Notes: generated by a model not told the origin, from the letters alone. A stretch of DNA of 64,000 bases from Opitutia bacterium UBA4506 (GCA_002388665.1 DGMY01000091.1:36188-100187), one strand, 5' to 3'. Shown: positions 46,610 through 55,411, counted from the stretch's first letter. Numbers and translations: made by a program.

Positions 46610-47122
46610 ATGAGCGAAGAGGAAACTAAAGACGAAGCCATCGAAGAGCTTTCCGCAACAGCCACTACTGAAGAGGGTGGTGAGGAAAAGCCTGTTAAGC
46701 AGGAAGAAACTGCTGCGGATCTGCTGAAGAGCGATCTCGGTGATCTTAAAATTCGTAAGGCCAAAGGTAGCAAGAACATCACCGTAGGTGTTTGCAACGT
46801 ACTCGCGACGTTCAACAACACCAAGGTGACTTTTGCGGACACCAAGGGGAACGTAATTTCATGGGCGAGTGCCGGTAAGTGCAACTTCCGCGGTTCGCGT
46901 AAGTCTACCGCCTATGCTTCTCAGGTTGTTACACAGACCGCCGGTCGTGTAGCAATGTCCCACGGACTGAAGGAAGTGATCGTAAAGTTGAAGGGTCCTG
47001 GAATGGGGCGTGATTCAGCTGTTCGCGCTCTTCAGGCTCTTGGCTTGATCGTGACGGAGATCATTGACGTTACTCCCGTCCCTCACAATGGCTGCCGCGC
47101 TCCTAAGCGTCGCCGCGTTTGA
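46610..47122 (+). CDS. rpsK: 30S ribosomal protein S11 with acidic N-terminal extension
   Basis: 170 residues, about 40 more than the usual 129. Residues 1-42 are acidic and disordered (Glu/Thr/Ala-rich: MSEEETKDEAIEEL.. ..KQEETAADLL), then the S11 core begins near KIRKAKGSKNITVGVCNVLATFNNTKVTFADTKG and ends with the normal PVPHNGCRAPKRRRV. No internal ATG or GTG exists between 46610 and the core, so the extension is not a start-codon artefact. Function of the extension unknown. Confidence 0.96.
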   Translation: MSEEETKDEAIEELSATATTEEGGEEKPVKQEETAADLLKSDLGDLKIRKAKGSKNITVGVCNVLATFNNTKVTFADTKGNVISWASAGKCNFRGSRKSTAYASQVVTQTAGRVAMSHGLKEVIVKLKGPGMGRDSAVRALQALGLIVTEIIDVTPVPHNGCRAPKRRRV

Positions 47123-47157
47123 TTCCAATTTAATCCGAAAGACAGGAACCTTTTTCA

Positions 47158-47766
47158 ATGTCTCGTTACACAGGACCTTCGACCCGCATCAACCGCCGTT
47201 TTGGGATGGCGCTTTTCCCTTCGAACCGCGCGTTCGAAAACAAGCCTTACCCTCCCGGTCAGCACGGCCCTCGTCTCCGCCGCAAGAAGAGCGATTACGC
47301 TCTTGGCCTCGACGAGAAGCAAAAGCTTCGTTTCCTTTTCGGTCTTACCGAGAAGCAGTTCCGCATCACTTTCAAGAAGGCGAAGAATCGTCGCGGTGTT
47401 ACCGGTGAACTCTTTCTTCAGCTCCTCGAAACCCGCCTCGACAGCGTTGTTTACACAATGGCACTCGGCCGTACTCGTCGTGCAGCCCGTCAGTTTGTGA
47501 ATCACGGTCACGTGTTGGTGAACGGCAAGAAGGTTGACATCCCTAGCTACCAAGTAGCTCCGGGTGACAAGATTTCGGTTCGCGAAGCAACTTCTTCCCG
47601 TGCACTTGCCACTCAGAATCTCGCCGATAACCAGTATCGTCCAGTTCCTCAGTGGATCACGGTCAACGCAGATCTCCTTGAAGCTACCGTCAACCGCGTT
47701 CCAACTCGCGACGAGATGGATCACAGCATTAACGAGCAGCTGATCGTTGAATTCTACAGCCGATAA
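47158..47766 (+). CDS. rpsD: 30S ribosomal protein S4 (zinc-free type)
   Basis: 202 residues, 16S assembly initiator and, in E. coli, repressor of the alpha operon. MSRYTGPSTRINRRFGMALFPSNRAFENKPYPPGQHGPRLRRK lacks the CxxC pairs of zinc-containing S4. S4 RNA-binding domain ETRLDSVVYTMALGRTRRAARQFVNHGHVLVNGKKVDIPSYQV. Confidence 0.97.
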   Translation: MSRYTGPSTRINRRFGMALFPSNRAFENKPYPPGQHGPRLRRKKSDYALGLDEKQKLRFLFGLTEKQFRITFKKAKNRRGVTGELFLQLLETRLDSVVYTMALGRTRRAARQFVNHGHVLVNGKKVDIPSYQVAPGDKISVREATSSRALATQNLADNQYRPVPQWITVNADLLEATVNRVPTRDEMDHSINEQLIVEFYSR

Positions 47767-47808
47767 GCTATAACCGCCGCATCCCGAACTACGGAAAACT
47801 AGAGAACC

Positions 47809-48807
47809 ATGCCCAAGAGACTTGCCAAATTCGAGCTGCCCAAACGCCTTTCCAAAGTCGAAGAAACTTCGACCGAAACTTTCGCGACGTTTGTTGCCGA
47901 GCCGTTTGAGACGGGATACGGACACACGATCGGGAATTCACTGCGCCGCGTCCTTCTGAGTTCGATCGAAGGGGCCGCGATTTCGTCGGTCAAGATCGAC
48001 GGCGTCCAGCACGAGTTTCAAACGATTGAGGGTGTTGTTGAAGATGTCACCGACATCGTGTTGAACCTGAAGCGGATTCTGATCGTTTCTCATTCCAAAG
48101 ATCCAGTAAACCTGATCATCAGTGCCGATAAGGCCGGTCAGATCACTGCTGCCGATATCCAGGAAGATGCGAACATCGAGATTCTTAACCCGGATCAAGT
48201 GATCTGCACGCTGGATCATCAGATGCCTTTCCGTGCCGAGATCGAGGTCAAGATGGGCCGTGGTTACTGCACCGGTGAAGAGAACAAGAAGGAAGACCAG
48301 CCAATTGGTGTCATTCCAATTGATTCGCTGTTCAGCCCGGTTCGCCTGGTTAAATATTCCGTCGAGAATACACGCGTGGGTCAGATGACCGACTACGATA
48401 AGTTGATCCTGGAGATCACTACCGATGGTCGTGTAACTCCCGATGACGCTCTCAAGCAAACAGCCGCTATCCTACGCCATCACCTCGATGTCTTTGAAGA
48501 GGTCTCGGACGACGAGATCGAATTCGAGAACGAGGCGAACGAGGTTAGCGAAGAGCAGAACCGCCTCCGCAAGCTCCTTAACATGAGCGTGAACGAGATC
48601 GAACTTTCCGTTCGTGCAGCGAACTGCTTGAACAACGCCAACATCACTACCGTTGGTGAACTCTCGATGAAGAATGAGCAGGAAATGCTCAAATATCGTA
48701 ATTTTGGTAAGAAGTCGCTCAACGAAATCAAGGCGAAGCTCGAGCAACTCGGGCTTTCACTTGGTATGAAGATCGATGAGCGTCTTCTCGATAAGAAAAA
48801 GGACTGA
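47809..48807 (+). CDS. rpoA: RNA polymerase alpha subunit
   Basis: 332 residues. N-terminal dimerisation domain (ETFVAEPFETGYGHTIGNSLRRVLLSSIEGAAISSVKIDGVQHEF), flexible linker (about 240-255), and the C-terminal helix-hairpin-helix domain that binds UP elements and activators (NCLNNANITTVGELSMKNEQEMLKYRNFGKKSLNEIKAKLEQLGLSLGM). Standard length. Confidence 0.98.
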   Translation: MPKRLAKFELPKRLSKVEETSTETFATFVAEPFETGYGHTIGNSLRRVLLSSIEGAAISSVKIDGVQHEFQTIEGVVEDVTDIVLNLKRILIVSHSKDPVNLIISADKAGQITAADIQEDANIEILNPDQVICTLDHQMPFRAEIEVKMGRGYCTGEENKKEDQPIGVIPIDSLFSPVRLVKYSVENTRVGQMTDYDKLILEITTDGRVTPDDALKQTAAILRHHLDVFEEVSDDEIEFENEANEVSEEQNRLRKLLNMSVNEIELSVRAANCLNNANITTVGELSMKNEQEMLKYRNFGKKSLNEIKAKLEQLGLSLGMKIDERLLDKKKD

Positions 48808-48841
48808 TCAACCGGACACCACCGGATAAGGAGAATCTCCC

Positions 48842-49417
48842 ATGCGTCATTTAAAGCACCGTCACAAGCTCGGAGTGAAGACCGCCCACCGCGGCGCACT
48901 TCTTGCAAATCTTACAGCCAGTTTGATCCTGCACAAGCGGATCAAGACTACTCTTTCGAAGGCGAAAGCACTTCGCCCGTTCGCTGAGCAGGTAATCACT
49001 TTGGCCAAGAAGGCCCATGCGACTGATGATCCAGCGCGTAAACTTCATTTCCGCCGTCAGGCTGTAGCGAAGGTACGTGACCAGGAAGCGGTTGCGCTGC
49101 TGTTCTCCGACGAGCGTGTCGAAGAATTTGCTGCCCGTCCCGGTGGTTACACCCGCATCTACAAGCTTGTACCTCGCCAAGGCGACGCTGCAAATCTGGC
49201 GATCATCGAGATGATCGATGCCGATGATGAGGGCTACACCAAAGCGAAGAAGACTCGTAAGCGTTCACGTCGATCCGGCAAGAAAGCTGAAGAATCTACC
49301 GAAGAAGTAGCTGTAGCTGCAGAAGAAACCGCTTCGGCGGAGTCTGCACCTGTAGAAGCGAGCACCGACGAATCTTCCGAAGCAGCTGCAGAAGAATCTG
49401 CACCTGAAAAGAAGTAG
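48842..49417 (+). CDS. rplQ: 50S ribosomal protein L17 with acidic C-terminal tail
   Basis: 191 residues; the family core (MRHLKHRHKLGVKTAHRGALLANLTASLILHKRIKTTLSKAKALRPFAE through RLVPRQGDAANLAIIEM) ends near residue 125. The last ~60 residues are first a Lys/Arg run (AKKTRKRSRRSGKKAEE) then an Ala/Glu/Ser-rich acidic tail ending in EESAPEKK. E. coli L17 has 127 residues. Last gene of the ribosomal cluster. Confidence 0.95.
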   Translation: MRHLKHRHKLGVKTAHRGALLANLTASLILHKRIKTTLSKAKALRPFAEQVITLAKKAHATDDPARKLHFRRQAVAKVRDQEAVALLFSDERVEEFAARPGGYTRIYKLVPRQGDAANLAIIEMIDADDEGYTKAKKTRKRSRRSGKKAEESTEEVAVAAEETASAESAPVEASTDESSEAAAEESAPEKK

Positions 49418-49461
49418 TTTGGAAGCAGGGGATTGATCGGATTACGAGGTAATTGGCGTCG

Positions 49462-49692
49462 ATGTTTGACGTTCCTCTTCCGATCTTTTTCACGGTCTTC
49501 GTTACGATCGGCCTGCTGCTGATCTTTGCACTCTGGATCTATTACGATCGCTTGGGCGTGCGGCGCCACGATCGGTTGAATCAGACGGTCTTTCACTGCG
49601 TTCGCTGTGGGAAGCTTTATGGGGTGCATGGAGAGGTGAAGCAGGCGGAGTGTCCGGATTGCCAGTTGAAGAACATTCCTCTTCGATTCTAG
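49462..49692 (+). CDS. small single-pass membrane protein with cytoplasmic zinc ribbon
   Basis: 76 residues from ATG at 49462; a TTG three codons upstream is possible. One membrane segment (about 7-28, LPIFFTVFVTIGLLLIFALWIYY) and a C-terminal CVRCGKLYGVHGEVKQAECPDC four-cysteine zinc ribbon. No family recognised. Lies between rplQ and guaA on the same strand, 44 bp after rplQ. Confidence 0.7.
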   Translation: MFDVPLPIFFTVFVTIGLLLIFALWIYYDRLGVRRHDRLNQTVFHCVRCGKLYGVHGEVKQAECPDCQLKNIPLRF

Positions 49693-49789
49693 GCTCCCGG
49701 ATGCCGTGAGTTTCGCGATTTCCCCGCTTTTTCCGTCCTAAGGCGAACTTCCTCTTGCCTGATTCAGCCCTAATAGTTCAAATCTCACA

Positions 49790-51331
49790 ATGAAGTCGCA
49801 GAAGATCGCTGTCCTGGATTTTGGGTCTCAGTATACCCAAGTCATTGCTCGCCGTATCCGCGAGTGTAACGTCTATTCGAAGATTTTTTCGTATAATGTT
49901 TCGGCAGAGACTCTTCGTGAGGAGGGTATTCAAGGCGTCATCTTTTCCGGAGGCCCGGCGAGTGTCCTGAAGGAGAACTCGCCAAAGCCCGACGCAGCAA
50001 TTTTTGAATTGGGCGTCCCGATTCTTGGCATCTGTTACGGGGTCCAACTCATTGCGTTGATGATGGGTGGAGAGGTCTCCCGTAGCGACCGTAGAGAATA
50101 CGGTCACGGCACTTTGCGCACTAAGAGCAATAGCCGTCTGCTGGCTTCATTGCCGCCTGAGATCCGGGTATGGAATTCTCACGGTGATCGCTTGGTTCAA
50201 TTGCCCGAAGGTTTTGTCCCTGTGGCCGAGACCGAGAATTCTGAATTCGCCGCTATCGAGAATGCGGAGAAAAACATTTTTGGTCTTCAATTCCACCCTG
50301 AGGTGTCTCACACCGAGTGTGGTGCCGAGATTCTCCGGAATTTTCTCTTCAAGGTCTGCGGTTGTACCGGGGATTGGTCTATGGCCAATTTCATTGAACG
50401 TTCGGTGGAAGATATCCGCCAATATGTGGGCGATGAGCACGTAGTATTAGGCTTGAGCGGAGGCGTGGATTCTTCTGTAGCGGCTGCGCTGATCCATAAG
50501 GCGATCGGTGATCAGTTGACCTGTGTCTTCGTCGATAACGGTCTTCTCCGTCTTCACGAGCGCGAGCAGGTAGAACTGTTGTTCCGCGAGAATTTTTCGA
50601 TGGATCTCCGAGTGGAGGATCAGGGTGATCTCTTCCTCGAGCGTCTGCAAGGCGTCGTCGATCCAGAAGAGAAGCGGAAGAAGATTGGAAATGCCTTTGT
50701 GGAGGTATTTGAGATGGCGATCAAGAAGATCGGTGATGTGAAGTTCCTGGCTCAAGGTACTCTCTATCCCGACGTCATTGAGAGTGTTTCCATCGATGGT
50801 AATCCCGCGGCATTGATCAAGAGTCACCACAATGTGGGCGGTCTCCCTGAGAAAATGCGCCTGAAGCTCCTCGAGCCCTTGCGGAATCTGTTTAAGGACG
50901 AGGTTCGTCTGCTCGGTCGGGAGTTAGGTTTGCCGAAGGATGTACTCTGGCGTCAGCCATTTCCCGGTCCTGGTTTGGGCGTACGCGTGCTCGGCGAGAT
51001 TACGAAAGAGTATCTTGAGATTCTTCGTGGTGCTGATGCCATTCTCCAAGAGGAAATGGTTAAGGCCGATTTTTACTACAAGGTATGGCAGAGCTTCTGC
51101 GTATTCCTTCCAGTTCGCACCGTCGGTGTAATGGGCGACGAACGGACCTATGACTTCGTCATAGCTCTGCGTATCGTTGAAAGTGCCGATGCCATGACCG
51201 CCGATTGGGCCCGAATGCCCCATGATTTGATCCGGATGATTTCTAATCGGATCATCAATGAGGTCGATGGTGTGAACCGTGTCGTCCTCGACGTGAGTTC
51301 CAAGCCGCCGAGCACGATCGAGTGGGAGTGA
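49790..51331 (+). CDS. guaA: GMP synthase (glutamine-hydrolysing)
   Basis: Converts XMP to GMP with glutamine as amide donor. 513 residues. N-terminal class I glutamine amidotransferase (Cys82 in LGICYGVQ; catalytic His and Glu in LQFHPEVSHTE), ATP pyrophosphatase domain with PP-loop VLGLSGGVDSSVAAAL, and C-terminal dimerisation domain ending in the family IEWE. The 97-bp interval before the ATG has no obvious Shine-Dalgarno or riboswitch-like structure. Followed by a 682-bp non-coding region holding a tandem repeat array. Confidence 0.97.
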   Translation: MKSQKIAVLDFGSQYTQVIARRIRECNVYSKIFSYNVSAETLREEGIQGVIFSGGPASVLKENSPKPDAAIFELGVPILGICYGVQLIALMMGGEVSRSDRREYGHGTLRTKSNSRLLASLPPEIRVWNSHGDRLVQLPEGFVPVAETENSEFAAIENAEKNIFGLQFHPEVSHTECGAEILRNFLFKVCGCTGDWSMANFIERSVEDIRQYVGDEHVVLGLSGGVDSSVAAALIHKAIGDQLTCVFVDNGLLRLHEREQVELLFRENFSMDLRVEDQGDLFLERLQGVVDPEEKRKKIGNAFVEVFEMAIKKIGDVKFLAQGTLYPDVIESVSIDGNPAALIKSHHNVGGLPEKMRLKLLEPLRNLFKDEVRLLGRELGLPKDVLWRQPFPGPGLGVRVLGEITKEYLEILRGADAILQEEMVKADFYYKVWQSFCVFLPVRTVGVMGDERTYDFVIALRIVESADAMTADWARMPHDLIRMISNRIINEVDGVNRVVLDVSSKPPSTIEWE

Positions 51332-52013
51332 TCCGGTAGCGCAGGATCGTTCCGAATACGATAGCGGTAGGGCAGAATCGCTCGGGGTCATCCTCGCTAA
51401 GGCACCCCTAGCCGGTTCGGCAGTAGGCGCTAAAGCGACCTACCCACGTGGGGCATGGCTTAAGCCTTGCCCACGCATCCACAGTCAACCCTCCCGGGTT
51501 CCCCCGTAGTAGCCTCCCGCGCCAAGGCACCCTTAGGCGGTTCGGTGGTAGGCGCTAAAGCGACCTACCCACGCTAACTCCTTGCCCAAGCATCCACAGT
51601 CAACCCTCCCGGGTTCCCCCGTAGTAGCCTCCCGCGCGAAGGCAGCCGTAGTCCGTTCGGTGGTAGGCGCTAAAGCGACCTACCCACGTTAACTCCTTGC
51701 CCACGCATCCACAGTCAACCCTTCCGGGTTCCCCCGTAGTAGCCTCCCGCGCGAAGGCAGCCGTAGTCCGTTCGGCGGTAGGCGCTAAAGCGACCTACCC
51801 ACGTTAAGCCTTGCCCAAGCATCCGCAGTCAACCCTCCCGGGTTCCCCCGCAGTATCCTCCCGCGCCAAGGCAGCCGTAGTCCGTTCCACAAGAGTCGCG
51901 AAAGCGACCGATCCACCGCAGCATCAGTCTGCTGGGCCGACGACTCGGCGACAGAAGACGGTCGGATTGTGGATGGGTGGGTATGAGGGCAGGATGGCTG
52001 TGAAGCAAGCGAA
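51332..52013. other. 682-bp non-coding region holding a tandem hairpin array
   Basis: Lies between the end of guaA (+) and the end of a glycosyltransferase operon (-), so both flanking genes end here. Its middle is the array at 51399-51925; a frame at 51811-52017 has no family and runs through the array. Confidence 0.85.
51399..51925. repeat. tandem array of ~115-bp units with REP-like hairpins (about 4.5 copies)
   Basis: Units start at about 51399, 51524, 51639, 51754 and 51868; spacing is 125, 115, 115 and 114 bp, the first unit having a 10-bp insertion near 51450. The first four units share AAGGCA at their start, a conserved hairpin (arms GTAGGCGC and GCGACCTAC around a TAAA loop, one bulged A) starting at 51423, 51548, 51663 and 51778, then CATCC[AG]CAGTC, a second small hairpin AACCC/GGGTT (AACCC, TCCC loop; one copy has TTCC) and TCCCCCG[TC]AGTA. 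The fifth unit is truncated and diverged (GTCGCGAAAGCGACC near 51895). Since 115 is not a multiple of 3, the array is not protein coding. It sits between convergent genes. Confidence 0.92.
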
Positions 52014-53024
52014 CTAGCGAGTCAGCTCGCGGATTGCCGCGAACACCTGTTCGGCAGAAATCGCCTCAAAGCACCGTTTCCATCGATCTTGACGGGATTC
52101 GTTTTTGTTCGCGGGCAGATCGGAAATTAGCGTTCGGGTATGGTTCCCGATGGGGGCCCAGCGGGTAGGGGAGTGGATGGGATCGCACTGTCCCATGAGG
52201 CAGACTAGCGGTGCTCCCACTGCCGCAGCGAGATGGGCGGGACCGCTGTCTCGCGAGACGACCACGGAGGCGCTCTTTAGAAGCGAGGCAGTTTCGAGGA
52301 GAGAGTCTTTTCCGCCGCGATCTTCCCATTTTGATTCGGAGATGCCGCGCGCGCGAAAGGCTTCAGCGGTCGCTGTCGATGGTTCGGATCCGGTCAAAAT
52401 GAGGTTCCAGTCGAGTTCGTGGACCAGCATCTGCCCGAGTTCCGCATACCGGGAAGCGGACCAGCGGGGTTTGTCGCCGAAGGCTGCAGGGTGAAAGACC
52501 GCGTACGGTTGCCCATCGATTTTCTCCCAACTCTTCTGGAAGTCCTCTACGTGGAGGGAGGGACGAATCGGATCGGGAGGCGTGCAGCCGATTTTCTGGA
52601 GGAGATCGAAATTGCAGGCCGCTTCATGTTTCTTTCCCAGATGCCGGGTGTAGGGAATGCTTTGATTGAGTGCGACTTGGCCGAGCTGCTTGCGGTAGCC
52701 CAGTCGTCGCGGCATTCCCGCGATCGCCGCGGCAAACTGCAGGTCGTTGTCGGGATGGAGAAACACGATGCAGTCGGCGGGATGGTTGCGAAAATATTCC
52801 CGCCATTGACGCACGCGATCCCAGTGAAACCCTTTGGCTCCGGCACCGGGAGGGCAGGGAACGGCTTCGATCTCCGGAGTATTTTCGAAGAGAGGAACGA
52901 GTTCGGGGCGCACCAGAATCCGGATGGATGCCTCGGGAAACTCTCTTCTCAGCGGGGCAAAGGTCGCTGAGGTGAGGATGACATCGCCAATCCGATCGGT
53001 ACGGGAAATGATAATCCGCTTCAT
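52014..53024 (-). CDS. glycosyltransferase family 9 (heptosyltransferase-like)
   Basis: 336 residues. Opens MKRIIISRTDRIGDVILTSATFAPLRREFP, the GT9 pattern, with C-terminal VSRDSGPAHLAAAVGAPLVCLMGQCDPIHSPTRWAP, typical of lipopolysaccharide heptosyltransferases. Transfers a sugar, probably a heptose, in outer-membrane glycolipid synthesis. Its ATG overlaps the stop of the upstream GT4 gene by 4 bases, so it is the third gene of a minus-strand operon. Confidence 0.92.
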   Translation of the reverse strand: MKRIIISRTDRIGDVILTSATFAPLRREFPEASIRILVRPELVPLFENTPEIEAVPCPPGAGAKGFHWDRVRQWREYFRNHPADCIVFLHPDNDLQFAAAIAGMPRRLGYRKQLGQVALNQSIPYTRHLGKKHEAACNFDLLQKIGCTPPDPIRPSLHVEDFQKSWEKIDGQPYAVFHPAAFGDKPRWSASRYAELGQMLVHELDWNLILTGSEPSTATAEAFRARGISESKWEDRGGKDSLLETASLLKSASVVVSRDSGPAHLAAAVGAPLVCLMGQCDPIHSPTRWAPIGNHTRTLISDLPANKNESRQDRWKRCFEAISAEQVFAAIRELTR

Positions 53025-54253
53025 GGTTGTGACCTCCGGGGGAGGACGGTTTGGGACGAGAGAATTTTTTCCGCAAGCTGCTGGGTGTTGTCGCGGGAGA
53101 GAAAGTGGTCTTCAACCCAGCGTCGGCCGTTCTTCGATAGCTGTAGGCGTTTCGGATAATCGTTCCAGACTGCGAGTAGAGAATCGGCCCATTGGGAAGG
53201 GTCATCCCCCTCGAATACTACGCCGGTTTCTCCGTCCGTAATCGCTTCCAGCACACCCGGTGCCGGTCGAACCAATACCGGCAGACCGTGGGCGAGGGCT
53301 TCGGGAACCACGTTGGGGAGTCCGTCTCGATCGCCATCCTTGGAGATTACGCCAGTGAAAACGAAAAGGTCGGATTGGCCGAAAAATGGTTCCACTTCTT
53401 CACGGGGAAGCGCTCCCGTGAGCTGCACTTGATCGGTGAGGTGAAGTTCGTGGAGGGTGTTTTCAATCTCTTCGCGCAAGGGTCCGTCCCCAATGATCGT
53501 CGCTTGAAAGACGATGCCGCGCTCCCGTAGCGCTGCGCACAGGCGGAGAAATTCCGGATAGCCCTTCTTGGCGACGAGTCGGCCTATGGAGAGGAGCCGC
53601 AAGGTTGTTCCCTCCTTGCGAGGATGTGTCGGCGTAGGCAATTGTTGGAGACCTCGTCGGATCAGGCAGACTTTCTCGGCGGGGGCTCCTCTGCGAACCA
53701 ACTCTTCAGCGGCGGCTTGAGTGGATGTTCGTATCCAGGCAGCGCTGGCGATTTTCTCCCGGAGCAAGCAGTCACCACCGTCTTGAAATAGATCGTAGGC
53801 GTGGGCGCCAAATGAGTAGGGCGCTCCGGTGAGGTGGTGAATGGTCCAGGCAGTTGTTGCTGGCGCTGTGGCCCATATGCAGTGAATCCACTTGGGAGGG
53901 GAGTCATAGACTTGGTCGGCGAGAACGATCCCCATTCCCGTTCCAAGGAGTGTCTCCTGAAGATTGAGAAATGAGCGGGGGAACCGTCGGATGACTGATT
54001 CGAGGATTCGGAATAAGCCGGCCGGGTTGCGGATCAACCATCGAGGAATGCGCCAAAAGAGGCTGAACAGTCCCGCGATCGGCATCTTTTGCACCGGAAT
54101 GTCCTGAGCCTCGCCCCCTTTCCATAGCGAAATGGGCTGGAGCCGGACGGAGTGAATCAGGTGTCGAACCTCGCGCTCGACAAATGTTTCCGACAGACGC
54201 GGAAAAGTGGTACAGAGATAGAGAACCTTTCCGCTGGGATTTCGGCTTTGCAT
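53021..54253 (-). CDS. glycosyltransferase family 4
   Basis: 410 residues from ATG at 54253; a TTG at 54304 would add 17 residues without clear support. GT-B fold: N-terminal VLYLCTTFPRLSETFVEREVRHL, nucleotide-binding GRLVAKKGYPEFLRL and the EX7E-type DGLPNVVPEALAHGLPVLVRPAPGVLEAI. Likely a cell-envelope glycan or glycolipid glycosyltransferase. Overlaps the GT9 gene at its 3' end and follows the acyl carrier/dehydratase gene after 72 bp. Confidence 0.91.
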   Translation of the reverse strand: MQSRNPSGKVLYLCTTFPRLSETFVEREVRHLIHSVRLQPISLWKGGEAQDIPVQKMPIAGLFSLFWRIPRWLIRNPAGLFRILESVIRRFPRSFLNLQETLLGTGMGIVLADQVYDSPPKWIHCIWATAPATTAWTIHHLTGAPYSFGAHAYDLFQDGGDCLLREKIASAAWIRTSTQAAAEELVRRGAPAEKVCLIRRGLQQLPTPTHPRKEGTTLRLLSIGRLVAKKGYPEFLRLCAALRERGIVFQATIIGDGPLREEIENTLHELHLTDQVQLTGALPREEVEPFFGQSDLFVFTGVISKDGDRDGLPNVVPEALAHGLPVLVRPAPGVLEAITDGETGVVFEGDDPSQWADSLLAVWNDYPKRLQLSKNGRRWVEDHFLSRDNTQQLAEKILSSQTVLPRRSQP

Positions 54254-54325
54254 TTGCTGGGCATCATGATGCCTCGACGCACTGCTATGGGGAGAGGAGC
54301 CCAAGGCTCTCCTGCTTGAGGGGCT

Positions 54326-55237
54326 TTAGGACGTGTGAACGGAGGCGTGAGCCGATCCATTCACTTTCGCAGCCGGTTCTTCGCAGGTTTCCTCTTTTGC
54401 GCAATCGAAGGCTAGAGAGATCTCCTCGGCGAAGGCCGCTTTCTCGTTTCCGACCGTGATCAATCCCTCGAAGATTGCGATGGGGCGGCGAATGCGTTTG
54501 AGCTTCACTTCCATCGTAAAGAGGTCGCCAGGGCGGCAAATTCGGTGACAGCGGACACCATCACAACTTTTGAAGAAAACAGTTTCCGATAGGACAGGTT
54601 GTTTTACATGCCCCTCCGATTTTAGGAGGAATAGAACCGCGAGCTGCCCCAGTGCTTCGAGCATGATCGAAGCGGGTACAACGGGATTGTTCTTGAAGTG
54701 GCCTTCGAGGAAAAATTCGCCCCCATCGACGCGATATTCTCCCTTCGCTGAATCCTGCCCAATCGTCGCACGGTTGAGGAAGAGAAAGGGCGGTTGCTGT
54801 GGCAGAACCGATGCAATCTCCTCGAAGCCGAGCGAAGCCGCACGCTTCGGTGTCGGTGCGCCGGTAGCCTTACTGTCCATGTAGGCTTGGATGTCTTCGA
54901 AGGTCCGCAATTCGCGAAGTTCTTCGTTGTCGAACGAAATGTTGAGAGTCTCCTCCACCAGAATGATGATCTCCATCATTGTGAGTGAGTCGATGCCCAG
55001 GTCCTCAAACAGACGAATCTCGGTCTTCCCGGAATGGAGGAGCGGTTTCGCCTCGGGTTCGAGGAAGCGTTCGATGATGCCCGATACGATGACGGGTATC
55101 AATTTAGAGTTAGAGGTCTCCCGATACTCGACCGCTGCGTCGAAGGTGCCTTCGGGACACCGCTTGAGCGATTCTTTCAGTTTGAGAGTATCTTCTGGAG
55201 ATAAGGTTACTGTAGCCACTGTGGAAATTTGATTCAA
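54326..55237 (-). CDS. fused acyl carrier protein - 3-hydroxyacyl-ACP dehydratase (FabZ/FabA-like)
   Basis: 303 residues with two modules. Residues ~45-125 are an acyl carrier protein: LFEDLGIDSLTMMEIIILVEE with Ser84 as the phosphopantetheine site. Residues ~138-285 are a hotdog dehydratase: PQQPPFLFLNRATI, EGHFKNNPVVPASIMLEALGQLA with catalytic His180 and Glu194 in FabZ positions. The N-terminal ~40 residues are unassigned. The two modules are normally separate proteins. It is first in an operon with GT4 and GT9 glycosyltransferases, which suggests a dedicated acyl chain for an envelope glycolipid rather than housekeeping fatty acid synthesis. Confidence 0.88.
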   Translation of the reverse strand: MNQISTVATVTLSPEDTLKLKESLKRCPEGTFDAAVEYRETSNSKLIPVIVSGIIERFLEPEAKPLLHSGKTEIRLFEDLGIDSLTMMEIIILVEETLNISFDNEELRELRTFEDIQAYMDSKATGAPTPKRAASLGFEEIASVLPQQPPFLFLNRATIGQDSAKGEYRVDGGEFFLEGHFKNNPVVPASIMLEALGQLAVLFLLKSEGHVKQPVLSETVFFKSCDGVRCHRICRPGDLFTMEVKLKRIRRPIAIFEGLITVGNEKAAFAEEISLAFDCAKEETCEEPAAKVNGSAHASVHTS

Positions 55238-55411
55238 ACGGCCTCCGATTGCGATGGTAATACGGAGTACCTTGGATGAAATAAGGTTATGCCGAAATTT
55301 ATGTTTGAATGACGAGAATTATTGAAGCTCCTAATGGTTCCTGCAATAGAAATATTTGCATGCGATTAGAGGTAAGACGCATATAGTCCTCACAACGTTC
55401 ATGATTTTTTA
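55238..55411. promoter_or_regulatory. divergent promoter region of the ACP-dehydratase operon and trpS
   Basis: 174 bp, A/T-rich between the two starts. A TATAGT at 55382-55387 lies 25 bp before the trpS ATG and is a possible -10; its upstream TTGCAT is 20 bp away, which is long. No T-box leader is present: the interval is too short and no specifier structure is seen. Confidence 0.4.

Noticed and set aside
51399..51925. CRISPR array
   Set aside because: Units are ~115 bp with almost identical spacers and contain internal hairpins; no cas gene is present. CRISPR repeats are 23-50 bp with unlike spacers.
51811..52017. 68-residue frame at the end of the repeat array
   Set aside because: It runs through the non-coding repeat and its frame is not kept in other units.
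55238..55411. T-box leader of trpS
   Set aside because: The interval is only 174 bp and shows no specifier loop or antiterminator/terminator pair.
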